Shown here: positions 8,034 to 16,270 of the stretch, in pieces
How the letters are laid out: the number at the start of each line of letters is the position of its first letter
Position numbering within the stretch: the first letter of the stretch is position 1
Assembly: GCF_005144585.1 (NCBI RefSeq)
Contig: NZ_SSMQ01000003.1
Location: forward strand, 186,001 to 250,000
From: Polyangium fumosum
GTDB lineage: Bacteria; Myxococcota_A; Polyangia; Polyangiales; Polyangiaceae
Direction: 5' to 3'
DNA: 64,000 nt
Translations under genes and position numbers: made by a program
The notes under the pieces: model-generated
What the model was told of the DNA's origin: nothing
What the model saw: only the letters and a program-made list of their open reading frames with translations
Database searches by the model: none

Positions 8034-11000
8034 ATGCGTTTCCGCCGCCCCTCGCCCGCCGCCTCCTTGCTCGTTGCCCTCGCCGCCGTCTCGGCGGCCT
8101 GTTTTCCCGGCGCACTTCCGCTGAAACCTCCCGCGGCGCCCGTCCGGGGCGAGCTCGCCCCTCGCGCGGCCCTCGCCCCGCGCCCCCCCGCGGCCGGCCC
8201 GCTTCGTGTCGTCTTCGCCGGCCCAAACGGCGACACCAGCGCGAGCCCTGAAATCACGCTCGTCTTCAGCAAGCCCATGCGCGCGCTCGGCGCGGATCCC
8301 GACGCGCCCGATGCCCCGGTTCAGATCACCCCGGCCCACCCGGGCGCATTCTCCTGGGTCGGATCGAGCGCGCTCCAGTTCGTCCCGTCAAAACCATTTC
8401 CTCCCGCGACGCCCTTCCGTGTCGAGGTCCCCGCAGGCACCCGCGCGCTCGACGGCAGCGCCCTCGAAGCCCCGTTCGTCCTCTCGTTTGCGACCCCGCG
8501 GCCCACCCTCTCCGGCAGCGAGCCCGCGCAGGGCGCAACCAGCATTCGCCCGGACGCGCCGATCACGATCTTTTTCACGCAACCGGTGAAAGCCGCGGAG
8601 GTCACGCGGGCCGTCACGATCGACGCGGGCCGCGGCCCCGTCCCATTTTCGATCGTCGAGGTGACCGACGATCGCGCCGTCCTCGCCCCGCGCGCCCCGC
8701 TCCCGCGCGACACGAACGTCGTCGTGCGTATCGACGCCTCGCTCCGCGGCGCCGCAGGCGAGCTCCCGGCGGGCAAGACCGAGGAAATCCGATTTCGCAC
8801 CCTCGGCCCCGCGGGCCTCGTCTCCGTCACTTGCCAGCCGCATCCCCTCGAAAAGGATCGCTGCGACCCGACCCTCGGCACGCTCACGCTCACATTCGCG
8901 ACGCCCGTCTCGGACGAGGTCCTCGAACGCGCCATCGTCATCGAACCCCTCCCCGAAGCGTATTACGTGAGCGGCGCCTACGAAGACGGCGAATCGAGCC
9001 GCGAGGTCTACATCCGCGGAGACTTCGCGCCCGGCCAAACCTATCGCCTGGAACTCCGCACCAGCGGCGCCCGCCGCGCCTTCCAGGACATCCACGGCCA
9101 GCGCCTCCCGATGGCCGTGAAACGCGAGGTTCGTTTCGGGGACACGCCCGCCAACCTCGTCATCGGCGCGCGGGGCACATACTGGGCCCCGGAACAGCGC
9201 ATTCTGCCGATTGGCGTGACGAACACCGTCGACGCGACCGTCTCGTTGCTCCCGCTCGACCCGACCCAGGCCCTCGCGCGGCTCGCCGGAACCCAGGTCC
9301 CGCTCTCGCCCGCGTCGAGCTTCGCGCCGCGCACGGGCAAACGCAATCAGGACCGTTGGTCGGACCTCGCCGTCCAGGACCACTTGCCCCCAGGCATCAC
9401 GAGCGGCCCGGTGCTCGTCCGCGGGACGTATCGCAGCGCGCCCGGGCAGCCGCCGCAGACGGTCGAACACGAAATGCAATTGACCGACCTCGGCCCCTTG
9501 ACGAAGATCGCCCCGGACGAGGCGCTCGTTTGGCTGACGCGCCTCTCTAGCACGTCGCCCGTGAAAGGTGCGCGGGTCGAAGTCCACCACATTCCGAGCG
9601 GCGGCCACCCCTCGATCCTCGGCGCGGCCGTTGCTGACGACAAGGGCCTCGCGGCCATTCCCTTGCGGATTCCCCCGCGAAAAGCGGGCGCGCCCGAAGC
9701 CAAGCTCGCTGTCGTGGCGCGGAGCGGCGACGATTGGATGTACCAATCCCTCACCGTCCCTCGCGCGCCGGAGCCCGTCGGCCGCCTCTTCTCCGCCCGC
9801 GGCATCTATCGCCCCGGCGAACGCGTGGAGCTCAAAGGCGTCCTCCGCGTCCCCGTCACGGCGGGCCTCGATACGCCGAGCGGCCGTCAGGTCACGTTGC
9901 GCATCCTCGACCCCGAGCGCCGCCCCATCAGCACCTCGCGCCACGTCCTCTCGCGCTTCGGCACCTTCGCCACCCTCGTCCCCCTCGCCGAGGACGCCCC
10001 GCTCGGGTATTACCGCGCCGAGGCCGAGCTCGACGGGGAGCGCATTTATTGGGGCTTTTCCGTGGATCATTACCGCCCCGTCGAGAGCAAGGCCACGGCG
10101 CTCCTCGACAAACAGGTCTACGAGCCCGGCGAACGGATGACCTGCACCGCGCAGGGCGAGATGCTCTACGGCGCGCCGATGGCCGGCGGCCGCGCCTCGA
10201 TCGTCGTGACCCGCGGCCTCGGCGAGCCCAGCGTCCCGGGCCTCACCGAGTACGTGCTCACCGAGCATGACGTGCGAGCGCCCGGGGCGCAGATCGCCCG
10301 GGGCACGGGCAAGCTCGACGGCCAGGGCGCCTTCTCCCTCGTGGTCCCGGTCGTATTGCCCGGCCAAACGGCGGTCGAGTCGGTCGCCTGCAAGGTCGAG
10401 GTGACGGATCTCAACCAGGAGACGCGCTACGCCGAGGGCAGCGCGCTCGTTCACCCCGCCAGCGTCCTCGTCGCGCTCGCTGTCCCGGAGCAGAATTCAG
10501 TCAAGCCGGGCGACAAGATCACGCCGACCGTGCTCGTCGTGACCTCGGCGGGCGACCGGCAGGCGCGCCCGGTCCATCTCGAATTCTCGCGCCGCCGCGT
10601 CGGCCGCGCAGGCATCGTCGTCGAAGACAGCCCGCTCGGCGCCTGCGACGTGAAGAGCGGCCCCGCGCCCGTCGGCTGTGACTTCGTGATTCCCGCGCAG
10701 AGCGTCGAGACGGAAGACGACCCCGAGATCATCGTCCGCGCCACGACGAAGGACGAAAAGGGCCGCCGCGCCGCAGCCTCGTATTCACTCCGCGTCGAGC
10801 GCCCGACCACGCCCGCGAGCCCGCCCCCCGCCTCCCCGCGGCCCCCACCGCCTCCGCCCCCGCCTCCTCCGCCGCCGGAGCTCGCCCTGCGCATCGAGCA
10901 CATCAAGCATCAGGTCGGACAAACCGCCCGTGTCGTCCTCGACTCTCCGCATTCGAAGACGACCGAGGCCCTCGTCACGGTCGAGCGCGAGGGCCTGCTC

Positions 11001-13598
11001 TTCCGGCGCGTCGTGTCCCTCGCGCCCGCGGGCACGCAGACGGTCGTCGAGATTCCGGTCACGTTCTCCATGATGCCCAATGCGGACATCACGGTCACCA
11101 CGTTCCTCGGCAACCGCTCGGAATCGCGCTCGGCTCCGATCGAGGTCAGCGCCGAGGCCCGCAAGCTCGACGTCGAGGTGCGCCCGAGCAAGCTCCAGGC
11201 GGCGCCCGGCGAGACGCTCGACGTCGAGGTCATCACCAAGGACGCCGCGGGCAAACCCGTGCGCGCCGAGGTCACCCTGTGGGCCGCGGACGAGGGCTCG
11301 CTCATGGTCACCTATTACCTCACGCCCGAACCCTTCCGCGCGATTTATGCACCCCGGGATGGGAGCGTCTCAACGGAGGACGTACGGAACGACCTCCTCC
11401 GCACGTTCTCGGGAAACCACCGCTCCAAGCCACCCCTGGTCCGCATGGGCGCGACCAGCATCGGCCCCCGACGCGGTGATTTCCGACAAACCGTGGCCTT
11501 CCTCCCGGATCTGCTCACCGACGCGACAGGCCGCGTGAAGCGCCGCATCACCTTGCCCGACGGCCTCACGGCCTATCGATTCATGGCCGTGGCCGTGGCG
11601 GAGGACGATCGTACGGGCTCGGACGACTCCACCGTCGTCACGTCGAAGCACCTCATGGCCCGCCCGAGCATTCCTCTGGCCTTGCGCGCGGGAGACCAAT
11701 TCGAGGCATCCGTGATCGTGTCCACGCTCGACATCCCCGGCGGCAAAACGGTCGTGACCGCGAGCGCCGAGGGCGGCCTCACGCCCGCGGGCCCCATGCG
11801 CCGCGAGGCCACGGTCGACCCCGAGCATTCCGCGCTCGTGCGTTTTCCCTTCCGCGCCGACGCCGCTGGAAAGGCGCGCCTCTCCTTCGATGCCCGCCTG
11901 GACGACGAATCCGACGGCGTCGACCTCGACGCCCAGATTGGCGTACCCACGACGCTCGAAACCGCGACCCTCACGGGCGAGACGTCCTCGGCCATCGCCG
12001 AGCGCCTCGGGAGCCTCGCGGGCCTGCGAAATGACACCGGCGGCCTCACGATATCCCTCGCCTCGACCCCGCTCGCGGGCCTCGGCGCGGGCATCGAGCA
12101 GCTCGTCGAATACCCGTACGGATGCACCGAGCAAACCGTGAGCCGCATGGTCCCGCTCCTCGCGCTCCGCGACCTCGCCGATTCCCTCGGCGTGCCGCTC
12201 GTGCCCGGAAAAACGGGCCCGCAAAAAAGCGGCGACGTCGATGCCGCGCTCCGGACCTCGGTGGAACGGCTGCTCACGCACCAGCAAAACGACGGGAGCT
12301 TCGGCCTCTGGCCGGGCTCCTCCGAAGGAGACTTTTATATCACGGCCTATGCGTTATGGGGCCTCGACGAAGCGCACCGCCGCGGCTTGCCCGTGCCCGA
12401 AGGCGCCCTCGATCGCGCGACCCGCGCTCTCGTAGCGAGCCTCGCGGCCCCCTTCCCCGCGGCGGACCCTTCCGCGCTCGAACGAGCCGCCTTCGCGCTC
12501 GACGTGCTCGCCGGGGCCCGACACGCCGACGAGAGCCGAATGCGCGCGCTCTTCGGCGAACGTGCGCGTTTGCCTCTCTTCGCGCGCGCCCTGCTGCTCC
12601 ACGCCTTCGTCCTTGCAGGCCGCGCCGACGCGGACGAAGCCCGCGAGCTCCGCCGCGACCTCGAAACGAACATCCGTATCGACGGCCCCGCGGCACACCT
12701 GGCACGCGCGTCCGAGACCCATCCCTCGCACGATTTCGATTCCAGCGTGCGCACCGACGCGGCGGCGCTGCGCGCGCTCGTCGCGACGAACCCCGCGCAC
12801 CCGCTCGCGGCCCGCCTCGCGCGTGGCCTCGTCGACGCGCGCGCCGGCGGCGCTTACCGCACGACCCACGAGGCCGCCTGGGCCCTGCTCGCGCTCGACG
12901 CATACCGCAAGAAAAACCCGGCGCCCCTCGATCCCGTCGAGGCGCACGTCTTCCTCGGCGATACCTTGCTCACGGACGCGCCCCTCGGCGGCGAATCCGG
13001 CAAAATCCGCCGCACGGCCTTCGTGCCCATGCCCGCCCTCCTTCGCGGCCGCGGCGCGCCGCTCACGTTCGAGGCCGCGGGCGGAGGCCACCTCCATTAC
13101 GAGGCCATCCTCCGGTACGCCCGCCTGGAAATTCCACGCGAGCCGCTCGACGCCGGGTTTTACGTCACCAAATCCTTCCGCCCCGTCGCGGACCTCGGCG
13201 GCCCCGTCCTCGCGGCCAGCGCCGAGGCCGAGCCCCGCTTCGATCCCGGGCAGGTCGTGCTTTGCGAGATCGAGGTCGTCACCCGCGAGCCGCGCCGCTT
13301 CGTCGTCCTCGAAGACCCGGTCCCTGGCGGCCTCGAACCCTTGCGGCTCGCCCACCACGTCGGCGGCCCGTGGCTCGCGAGCCTGGAGGCGACGCCGGCC
13401 GAGCGGCGCGAAATGCGCGACGACCGCGTCGTTTATTTCATCGACAGGCTCCCCGCCGGCATCCGGAAATTCCGCTACCTCGCCCGCGCGGCCCACGTCG
13501 GCCGATTCGTGGCACCGCCGACGCACATCGAAGAGATGTACACGCCGGAGACGCTCGGTCGCACGGGGGGGACGTACGTGCGGGTGGGCGCGAAATGA
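8034..13598 (+). CDS. Alpha-2-macroglobulin family lipoprotein with thioester motif
   Basis: 1854 residues, lipobox SAAC (Cys23), thus probably anchored in an envelope membrane facing the periplasm. Order: two or three Big_5/Ig-like domains (~55-250), macroglobulin MG domains including the PGERVELKGVLRVP strand (~600), a Pro-rich linker (~932-950), later MG domains with the family segment ITLPDGLTAYRFMAVA (~1175), then the thioester domain with YGCTEQ (Cys1364, Gln1367) and an alpha/alpha toroid, and a final receptor-binding-like region. Family role: a protease trap. Cleavage of a bait region exposes the Cys-Gln thioester, which binds the attacker. Bacterial members usually pair with penicillin-binding protein 1C; none is encoded nearby. 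The last ~250 residues match the A2M/MG10 type. Confidence 0.92.
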   Translation: MRFRRPSPAASLLVALAAVSAACFPGALPLKPPAAPVRGELAPRAALAPRPPAAGPLRVVFAGPNGDTSASPEITLVFSKPMRALGADPDAPDAPVQITPAHPGAFSWVGSSALQFVPSKPFPPATPFRVEVPAGTRALDGSALEAPFVLSFATPRPTLSGSEPAQGATSIRPDAPITIFFTQPVKAAEVTRAVTIDAGRGPVPFSIVEVTDDRAVLAPRAPLPRDTNVVVRIDASLRGAAGELPAGKTEEIRFRTLGPAGLVSVTCQPHPLEKDRCDPTLGTLTLTFATPVSDEVLERAIVIEPLPEAYYVSGAYEDGESSREVYIRGDFAPGQTYRLELRTSGARRAFQDIHGQRLPMAVKREVRFGDTPANLVIGARGTYWAPEQRILPIGVTNTVDATVSLLPLDPTQALARLAGTQVPLSPASSFAPRTGKRNQDRWSDLAVQDHLPPGITSGPVLVRGTYRSAPGQPPQTVEHEMQLTDLGPLTKIAPDEALVWLTRLSSTSPVKGARVEVHHIPSGGHPSILGAAVADDKGLAAIPLRIPPRKAGAPEAKLAVVARSGDDWMYQSLTVPRAPEPVGRLFSARGIYRPGERVELKGVLRVPVTAGLDTPSGRQVTLRILDPERRPISTSRHVLSRFGTFATLVPLAEDAPLGYYRAEAELDGERIYWGFSVDHYRPVESKATALLDKQVYEPGERMTCTAQGEMLYGAPMAGGRASIVVTRGLGEPSVPGLTEYVLTEHDVRAPGAQIARGTGKLDGQGAFSLVVPVVLPGQTAVESVACKVEVTDLNQETRYAEGSALVHPASVLVALAVPEQNSVKPGDKITPTVLVVTSAGDRQARPVHLEFSRRRVGRAGIVVEDSPLGACDVKSGPAPVGCDFVIPAQSVETEDDPEIIVRATTKDEKGRRAAASYSLRVERPTTPASPPPASPRPPPPPPPPPPPPELALRIEHIKHQVGQTARVVLDSPHSKTTEALVTVEREGLLFRRVVSLAPAGTQTVVEIPVTFSMMPNADITVTTFLGNRSESRSAPIEVSAEARKLDVEVRPSKLQAAPGETLDVEVITKDAAGKPVRAEVTLWAADEGSLMVTYYLTPEPFRAIYAPRDGSVSTEDVRNDLLRTFSGNHRSKPPLVRMGATSIGPRRGDFRQTVAFLPDLLTDATGRVKRRITLPDGLTAYRFMAVAVAEDDRTGSDDSTVVTSKHLMARPSIPLALRAGDQFEASVIVSTLDIPGGKTVVTASAEGGLTPAGPMRREATVDPEHSALVRFPFRADAAGKARLSFDARLDDESDGVDLDAQIGVPTTLETATLTGETSSAIAERLGSLAGLRNDTGGLTISLASTPLAGLGAGIEQLVEYPYGCTEQTVSRMVPLLALRDLADSLGVPLVPGKTGPQKSGDVDAALRTSVERLLTHQQNDGSFGLWPGSSEGDFYITAYALWGLDEAHRRGLPVPEGALDRATRALVASLAAPFPAADPSALERAAFALDVLAGARHADESRMRALFGERARLPLFARALLLHAFVLAGRADADEARELRRDLETNIRIDGPAAHLARASETHPSHDFDSSVRTDAAALRALVATNPAHPLAARLARGLVDARAGGAYRTTHEAAWALLALDAYRKKNPAPLDPVEAHVFLGDTLLTDAPLGGESGKIRRTAFVPMPALLRGRGAPLTFEAAGGGHLHYEAILRYARLEIPREPLDAGFYVTKSFRPVADLGGPVLAASAEAEPRFDPGQVVLCEIEVVTREPRRFVVLEDPVPGGLEPLRLAHHVGGPWLASLEATPAERREMRDDRVVYFIDRLPAGIRKFRYLARAAHVGRFVAPPTHIEEMYTPETLGRTGGTYVRVGAK

Positions 13599-13605
13599 GC
13601 GCGCT

Positions 13606-13974
13606 TCAGGCGAAGGCGTGGATCCATTCCACGGCTTCGGCGCGGGTCTCGAACATCCCGAAATGCTCCCCGCGGTTCTCCTCGGTGACCATCTCGCCGA
13701 ACCGGCTGCTATGGCTGACGCTCCCCGGCGGGCATACCACGGCGAGCCGGATCCGATAGTTCCTCAATTTTTGCAGGATGTCCCCGGCCACGCGCGAGCT
13801 GAGGTCGAAGAAGGCCGCCGGCAGGTTCGACGCGTAAAGAAGGACGCACCCGGCGCTGCTCCCGAAGCAGGCCTCGATCACGCGATCCACGTCCCGCGCG
13901 CTCGTCAGAAATGCCTGGTCCGGCTGGCCTTCCACGACCGTCACGCCCCCCTCGTCCACGATGACAGGCTCCAT
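13606..13974 (-). CDS. DUF4180 family protein
   Basis: 122 residues, no signal peptide. It matches the DUF4180 pattern: an early strand VIVDEGGVTVVEG, then CVLLYASNLPAAFFDLSSR, the conserved AGDILQKLRNYRIRLAVV, and the acidic ENRGEHFGMF followed by EAVEWI. The function of the family is not known. The fold is small alpha/beta and resembles STAS-like regulatory modules, but that is only a suggestion. Start ATG 13974. The gene converges on the macroglobulin gene with a gap of 7 bp. Confidence 0.8.
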   Translation of the reverse strand: MEPVIVDEGGVTVVEGQPDQAFLTSARDVDRVIEACFGSSAGCVLLYASNLPAAFFDLSSRVAGDILQKLRNYRIRLAVVCPPGSVSHSSRFGEMVTEENRGEHFGMFETRAEAVEWIHAFA

Positions 13975-14028
13975 GGCCGGGCATCTAAGCCGAGGGGATC
14001 GCGTCTTGTCAATCGCGCCGCAACGACG

Positions 14029-14787
14029 CTACTGGCAAACGGCCTCCGCCACGAAGGACGCCTCCCAGGTTTTCGGCACGTCGCAGGGCGTCGCATACAC
14101 GCAGCACTCGCCCGTCTCCGGGTTTTTCGCGTACGTGAGCGCCTGCACGCAAGCCCCGACGACCTCGACCCCCTGCGCCTTCGGGCAAGCGCTGTTCACC
14201 TCGCGAACCGCGTTCGAGGGGAGAATACCTTTCGAGCCGAAAGCCCCCTTCGAGGAGATGTCGCCCTTCGAGGGGAGATCCGATTCCTTTGCGCCGGCCT
14301 CCTTGCCGACCTCGCTCGGCATATGCTCCTTCGTCACCCCGCCCTTGCCGATGTCGCTTGGCACCGACGGCTCGATCCCTTTGCCTTCAATTTCCTTGCC
14401 CTCGATCCCTTTGCCCTCGATCCCTTTGCCTTCGATTTCCTTGCCTTCGACATCCTTGCCCTCGGACAACGCGCCGTCCGTCACGTGACCGGCGTCGCCC
14501 TCGACCGGAACGAACTCCACGTCGTCAGCCAGCGAGTCGTCCTTCTCTCCGCCTTTCGAGGGCACCTGAGGCTCTCCGCCTTTCGAGGGCACCTGGGGCT
14601 CTCGGCTTTTCGAGGGCACCTGGGGCTCTCGGCCCTTCGAGGGCACCTGGGGCTCTCGGCCCTTCTCGGCGCCCGACGCGTTCCCCCGCCCCAGCGCGAG
14701 ATCCTCGTCTCCCCCAACCGAACAAGCAACGAGCACGAGGCCGAAGAGAGGCAGCACCGCGGCACGCGCGATCGTGAATGAACGCAT
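14029..14787 (-). CDS. Repeat-containing lipoprotein with Cys-rich C-terminal domain
   Basis: 252 residues. The signal peptide ends in lipobox LVAC. The mature part has four copies of a 9-residue repeat (GREPQVPSK), then six or seven copies of a 5-residue repeat (EGKGI/EGKEI), then further xSKG pieces. All are charged and probably disordered. The last ~55 residues contain six Cys (VNSACPKAQGVEVVGACVQ, TGECCVYATPC, EAVCQ), a compact domain seen at the end of other Polyangiales lipoproteins. ATG 14787 is preceded by GGAGGG at the right distance. A sigma-54-like promoter lies about 60 bp upstream. Role unknown: a surface or periplasmic protein whose repeats could vary in number. Confidence 0.75.
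   Translation of the reverse strand: MRSFTIARAAVLPLFGLVLVACSVGGDEDLALGRGNASGAEKGREPQVPSKGREPQVPSKSREPQVPSKGGEPQVPSKGGEKDDSLADDVEFVPVEGDAGHVTDGALSEGKDVEGKEIEGKGIEGKGIEGKEIEGKGIEPSVPSDIGKGGVTKEHMPSEVGKEAGAKESDLPSKGDISSKGAFGSKGILPSNAVREVNSACPKAQGVEVVGACVQALTYAKNPETGECCVYATPCDVPKTWEASFVAEAVCQ
14371..14460. repeat. 15-bp tandem repeat inside lipoprotein gene (6 units)
   Basis: Six consecutive 15-bp units (plus-strand form CTCGATCCCTTTGCC or TTCGATTTCCTTGCC) from 14371, encoding the pentapeptide E-G-K-(G/E/D)-(I/V) on the minus strand. The period is a multiple of three, so copy-number change would keep the frame. Confidence 0.85.
14551..14658. repeat. 27-bp tandem repeat inside lipoprotein gene (4 units)
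   Basis: Four units of 27 bp starting at 14551, 14578, 14605 and 14632, each beginning GCCTTTCGAGGGCACCTG or a close variant. They encode a nonapeptide of the form (G/S)-(R/G)-E-P-Q-V-P-S-K on the minus strand. In frame, so length variation would be tolerated. Confidence 0.85.
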
Positions 14788-14847
14788 GGGCATTCCCTCC
14801 ATCCTGGACTTTCCACGACTGCCCACGACGGCAGCCGCCCGAGGGGT

Positions 14848-14863
14848 TGCAAAGCAAGGACCA
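14848..14863 (-). promoter_or_regulatory. Candidate sigma-54 promoter for the repeat lipoprotein
   Basis: On the minus strand TGGTCCTTGCTTTGCA places GG and GC exactly 10 nt apart, with a full TTGCA -12 element and TGG at -24. This is the sigma-54 spacing. Transcription would start near 14837, leaving a leader of about 50 nt with GGAGGG before the ATG. The -24 element lacks the usual CAC. Confidence 0.4.
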
Positions 14864-14980
14864 CGCTGATCCGCTGAGAAACCCGTGCGCGGCCGCTTGC
14901 TTGGAACAAACGCTCCGCGTGCATTTCCAGAAATCCCGCGTCGACCGCTCGGGCGCGCTCACCTATCCAAAGCGAACGAC

Positions 14981-15010
14981 TTGACACCACCCCGACGTGT
15001 CTCCGACACT
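14981..15010 (+). promoter_or_regulatory. Candidate sigma-70 type promoter
   Basis: TTGACA (14981-14986), then 18 nt, then GACACT (15005-15010), upstream of the GTG start at 15056. The -35 is perfect and the -10 is weak (three of six to TATAAT), as usual in high-GC promoters. Confidence 0.35.
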
Positions 15011-15055
15011 GCCCGGCGCTGCGGCGCGCCCCTGGACGCCCGCGAGGAGGGTTTC

Positions 15056-15475
15056 GTGGCGGAGGACAAAGACAAGTCGTTCGATGAGGAGGCGGAGGAT
15101 CAAGCGTTGCTGGAGCGGGAGCTCCGCGCGCAGGGGCGCACCTCGCCGCTCCCGCCGTGGCTCCGGTATCCGGCGATCCCGCGGTACAGCATTCACTGGC
15201 GCATGGGCAACGGTGAGAGCTACTTGATGGCGTGGTGGCAATGGGCCAAAGGCCGCTCTGCCGAGGAGAAGACCGCCTACTTCCGTCAATTCGCGCCCAC
15301 TCCGGTCGAATGGGTCGATTGGGTCGGAATGCAAATCCGGGTCGACCCGGAGGGCGACAGGAGCGCCTCGTTCGACGACCTCATCCGGACCTACGGCGAA
15401 GCCATCGCGCACCTCGGCCTGTACGACATCGAAGCCTGGCAGGCCTACATGAAGGACGACGCCACGAGCGAATGA
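15056..15475 (+). CDS. Hypothetical protein
   Basis: 139 residues, soluble. An acidic N-terminus (EDKDKSFDEEAEDQALLEREL) is followed by an aromatic-rich segment (RYSIHWRMGNGESYLMAWWQWAKGRS, around residues 50-75; key residues are the Trp cluster) and a helical end with LGLYDIEAWQAYM. I do not recognise a family. The start is GTG 15056, because GAGGAGG at 15044-15050 lies five bases upstream and upstream codons are less biased. It precedes the alpha/beta hydrolase by 38 bp on the same strand, so they may form an operon. Confidence 0.65.
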   Translation: MAEDKDKSFDEEAEDQALLERELRAQGRTSPLPPWLRYPAIPRYSIHWRMGNGESYLMAWWQWAKGRSAEEKTAYFRQFAPTPVEWVDWVGMQIRVDPEGDRSASFDDLIRTYGEAIAHLGLYDIEAWQAYMKDDATSE

Positions 15476-15513
15476 GGGACCCTCCCGTTCGCCGGAAGGA
15501 GAGGTGTTCGACC

Positions 15514-16266
15514 ATGAGCGTACACAGCAGCCAGATGCACATCCGCGGCGACATCGAGATGCACGTCGACATCCACGGCGAGGGCGATCCGCTCGTCCTC
15601 TTGCACGGCTTCACCGGATGTGGCCGCGACTTTCGTCATTTCGGCGAAACCCTCCACGAAGGGTTCCGCGCCATCGTCCCCGACCTGCCCGGCCACGGCC
15701 GTTCCGGAAATCCCCGCGGCACGTTCCTCTTTCGTGACGTCGCGCGCGACATGTATTCGCTCCTCGACGAGCTCGGGATCGATCGATTCCGCGCCCTCGG
15801 CATCAGCGGCGGCGCCAACGTGCTCTTGCACATGGCGACGCAGCAGCCGAGCCGCGTCGAGGCCATGGTGATCGCTGCTGCGGCCCCGTACTTTCCCGAG
15901 CAAGCGCGCGCCCTCATGCGGCAGATGACCGTGGAAGGAAGGTCCGAAGAAGATTGGCGCGACATGCGCGAGCGGCACGCGCGCGGCGACGCGCAAATCG
16001 TGGCGCTGTGGGAACAGGGCCGCGCGTTCGCCGCGCGCCACGACGACATGAGCTTCACGCCGCCGCACCTCGCGACGATCACGGCACGCACCCTCATCGT
16101 CTACGGCGACCGTGACCCGCTTTATCCGGTCGAGCTCGCCGTCGAGATGTATCGCGCGATCCCCGACGCGAAGCTGTGGGTCCTGCCCGGCGCCGGCCAC
16201 GGCGCTGCATTCGAGGAGCGCGAATCGTTCGTCCGCGTGGCGAGGAGCTTCTTGCGGACACCATGA
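15514..16266 (+). CDS. Alpha/beta hydrolase
   Basis: 250 residues, cytoplasmic. Typical alpha/beta hydrolase fold: oxyanion motif LLHGFTG, DLPGHGRSG, nucleophile elbow GISGG (Ser98), acid in VYGDRDPLYP (Asp199 or Asp201) and catalytic His229 in PGAGHG. Closest in style to small esterases and C-C hydrolases of the MhpC/BioH type; the substrate cannot be predicted. ATG 15514 is preceded by GGAAGGAGAGG. It converges on the next histidine kinase gene with a gap of 4 bp. Confidence 0.9.
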   Translation: MSVHSSQMHIRGDIEMHVDIHGEGDPLVLLHGFTGCGRDFRHFGETLHEGFRAIVPDLPGHGRSGNPRGTFLFRDVARDMYSLLDELGIDRFRALGISGGANVLLHMATQQPSRVEAMVIAAAAPYFPEQARALMRQMTVEGRSEEDWRDMRERHARGDAQIVALWEQGRAFAARHDDMSFTPPHLATITARTLIVYGDRDPLYPVELAVEMYRAIPDAKLWVLPGAGHGAAFEERESFVRVARSFLRTP

Positions 16267-16270
16267 CCGC

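Noticed and set aside
12122-14781. Long plus-strand frames over the 3' part of the macroglobulin gene and beyond
   Set aside because: Shifted frames of the macroglobulin gene followed by antisense readings of DUF4180 and the repeat lipoprotein.
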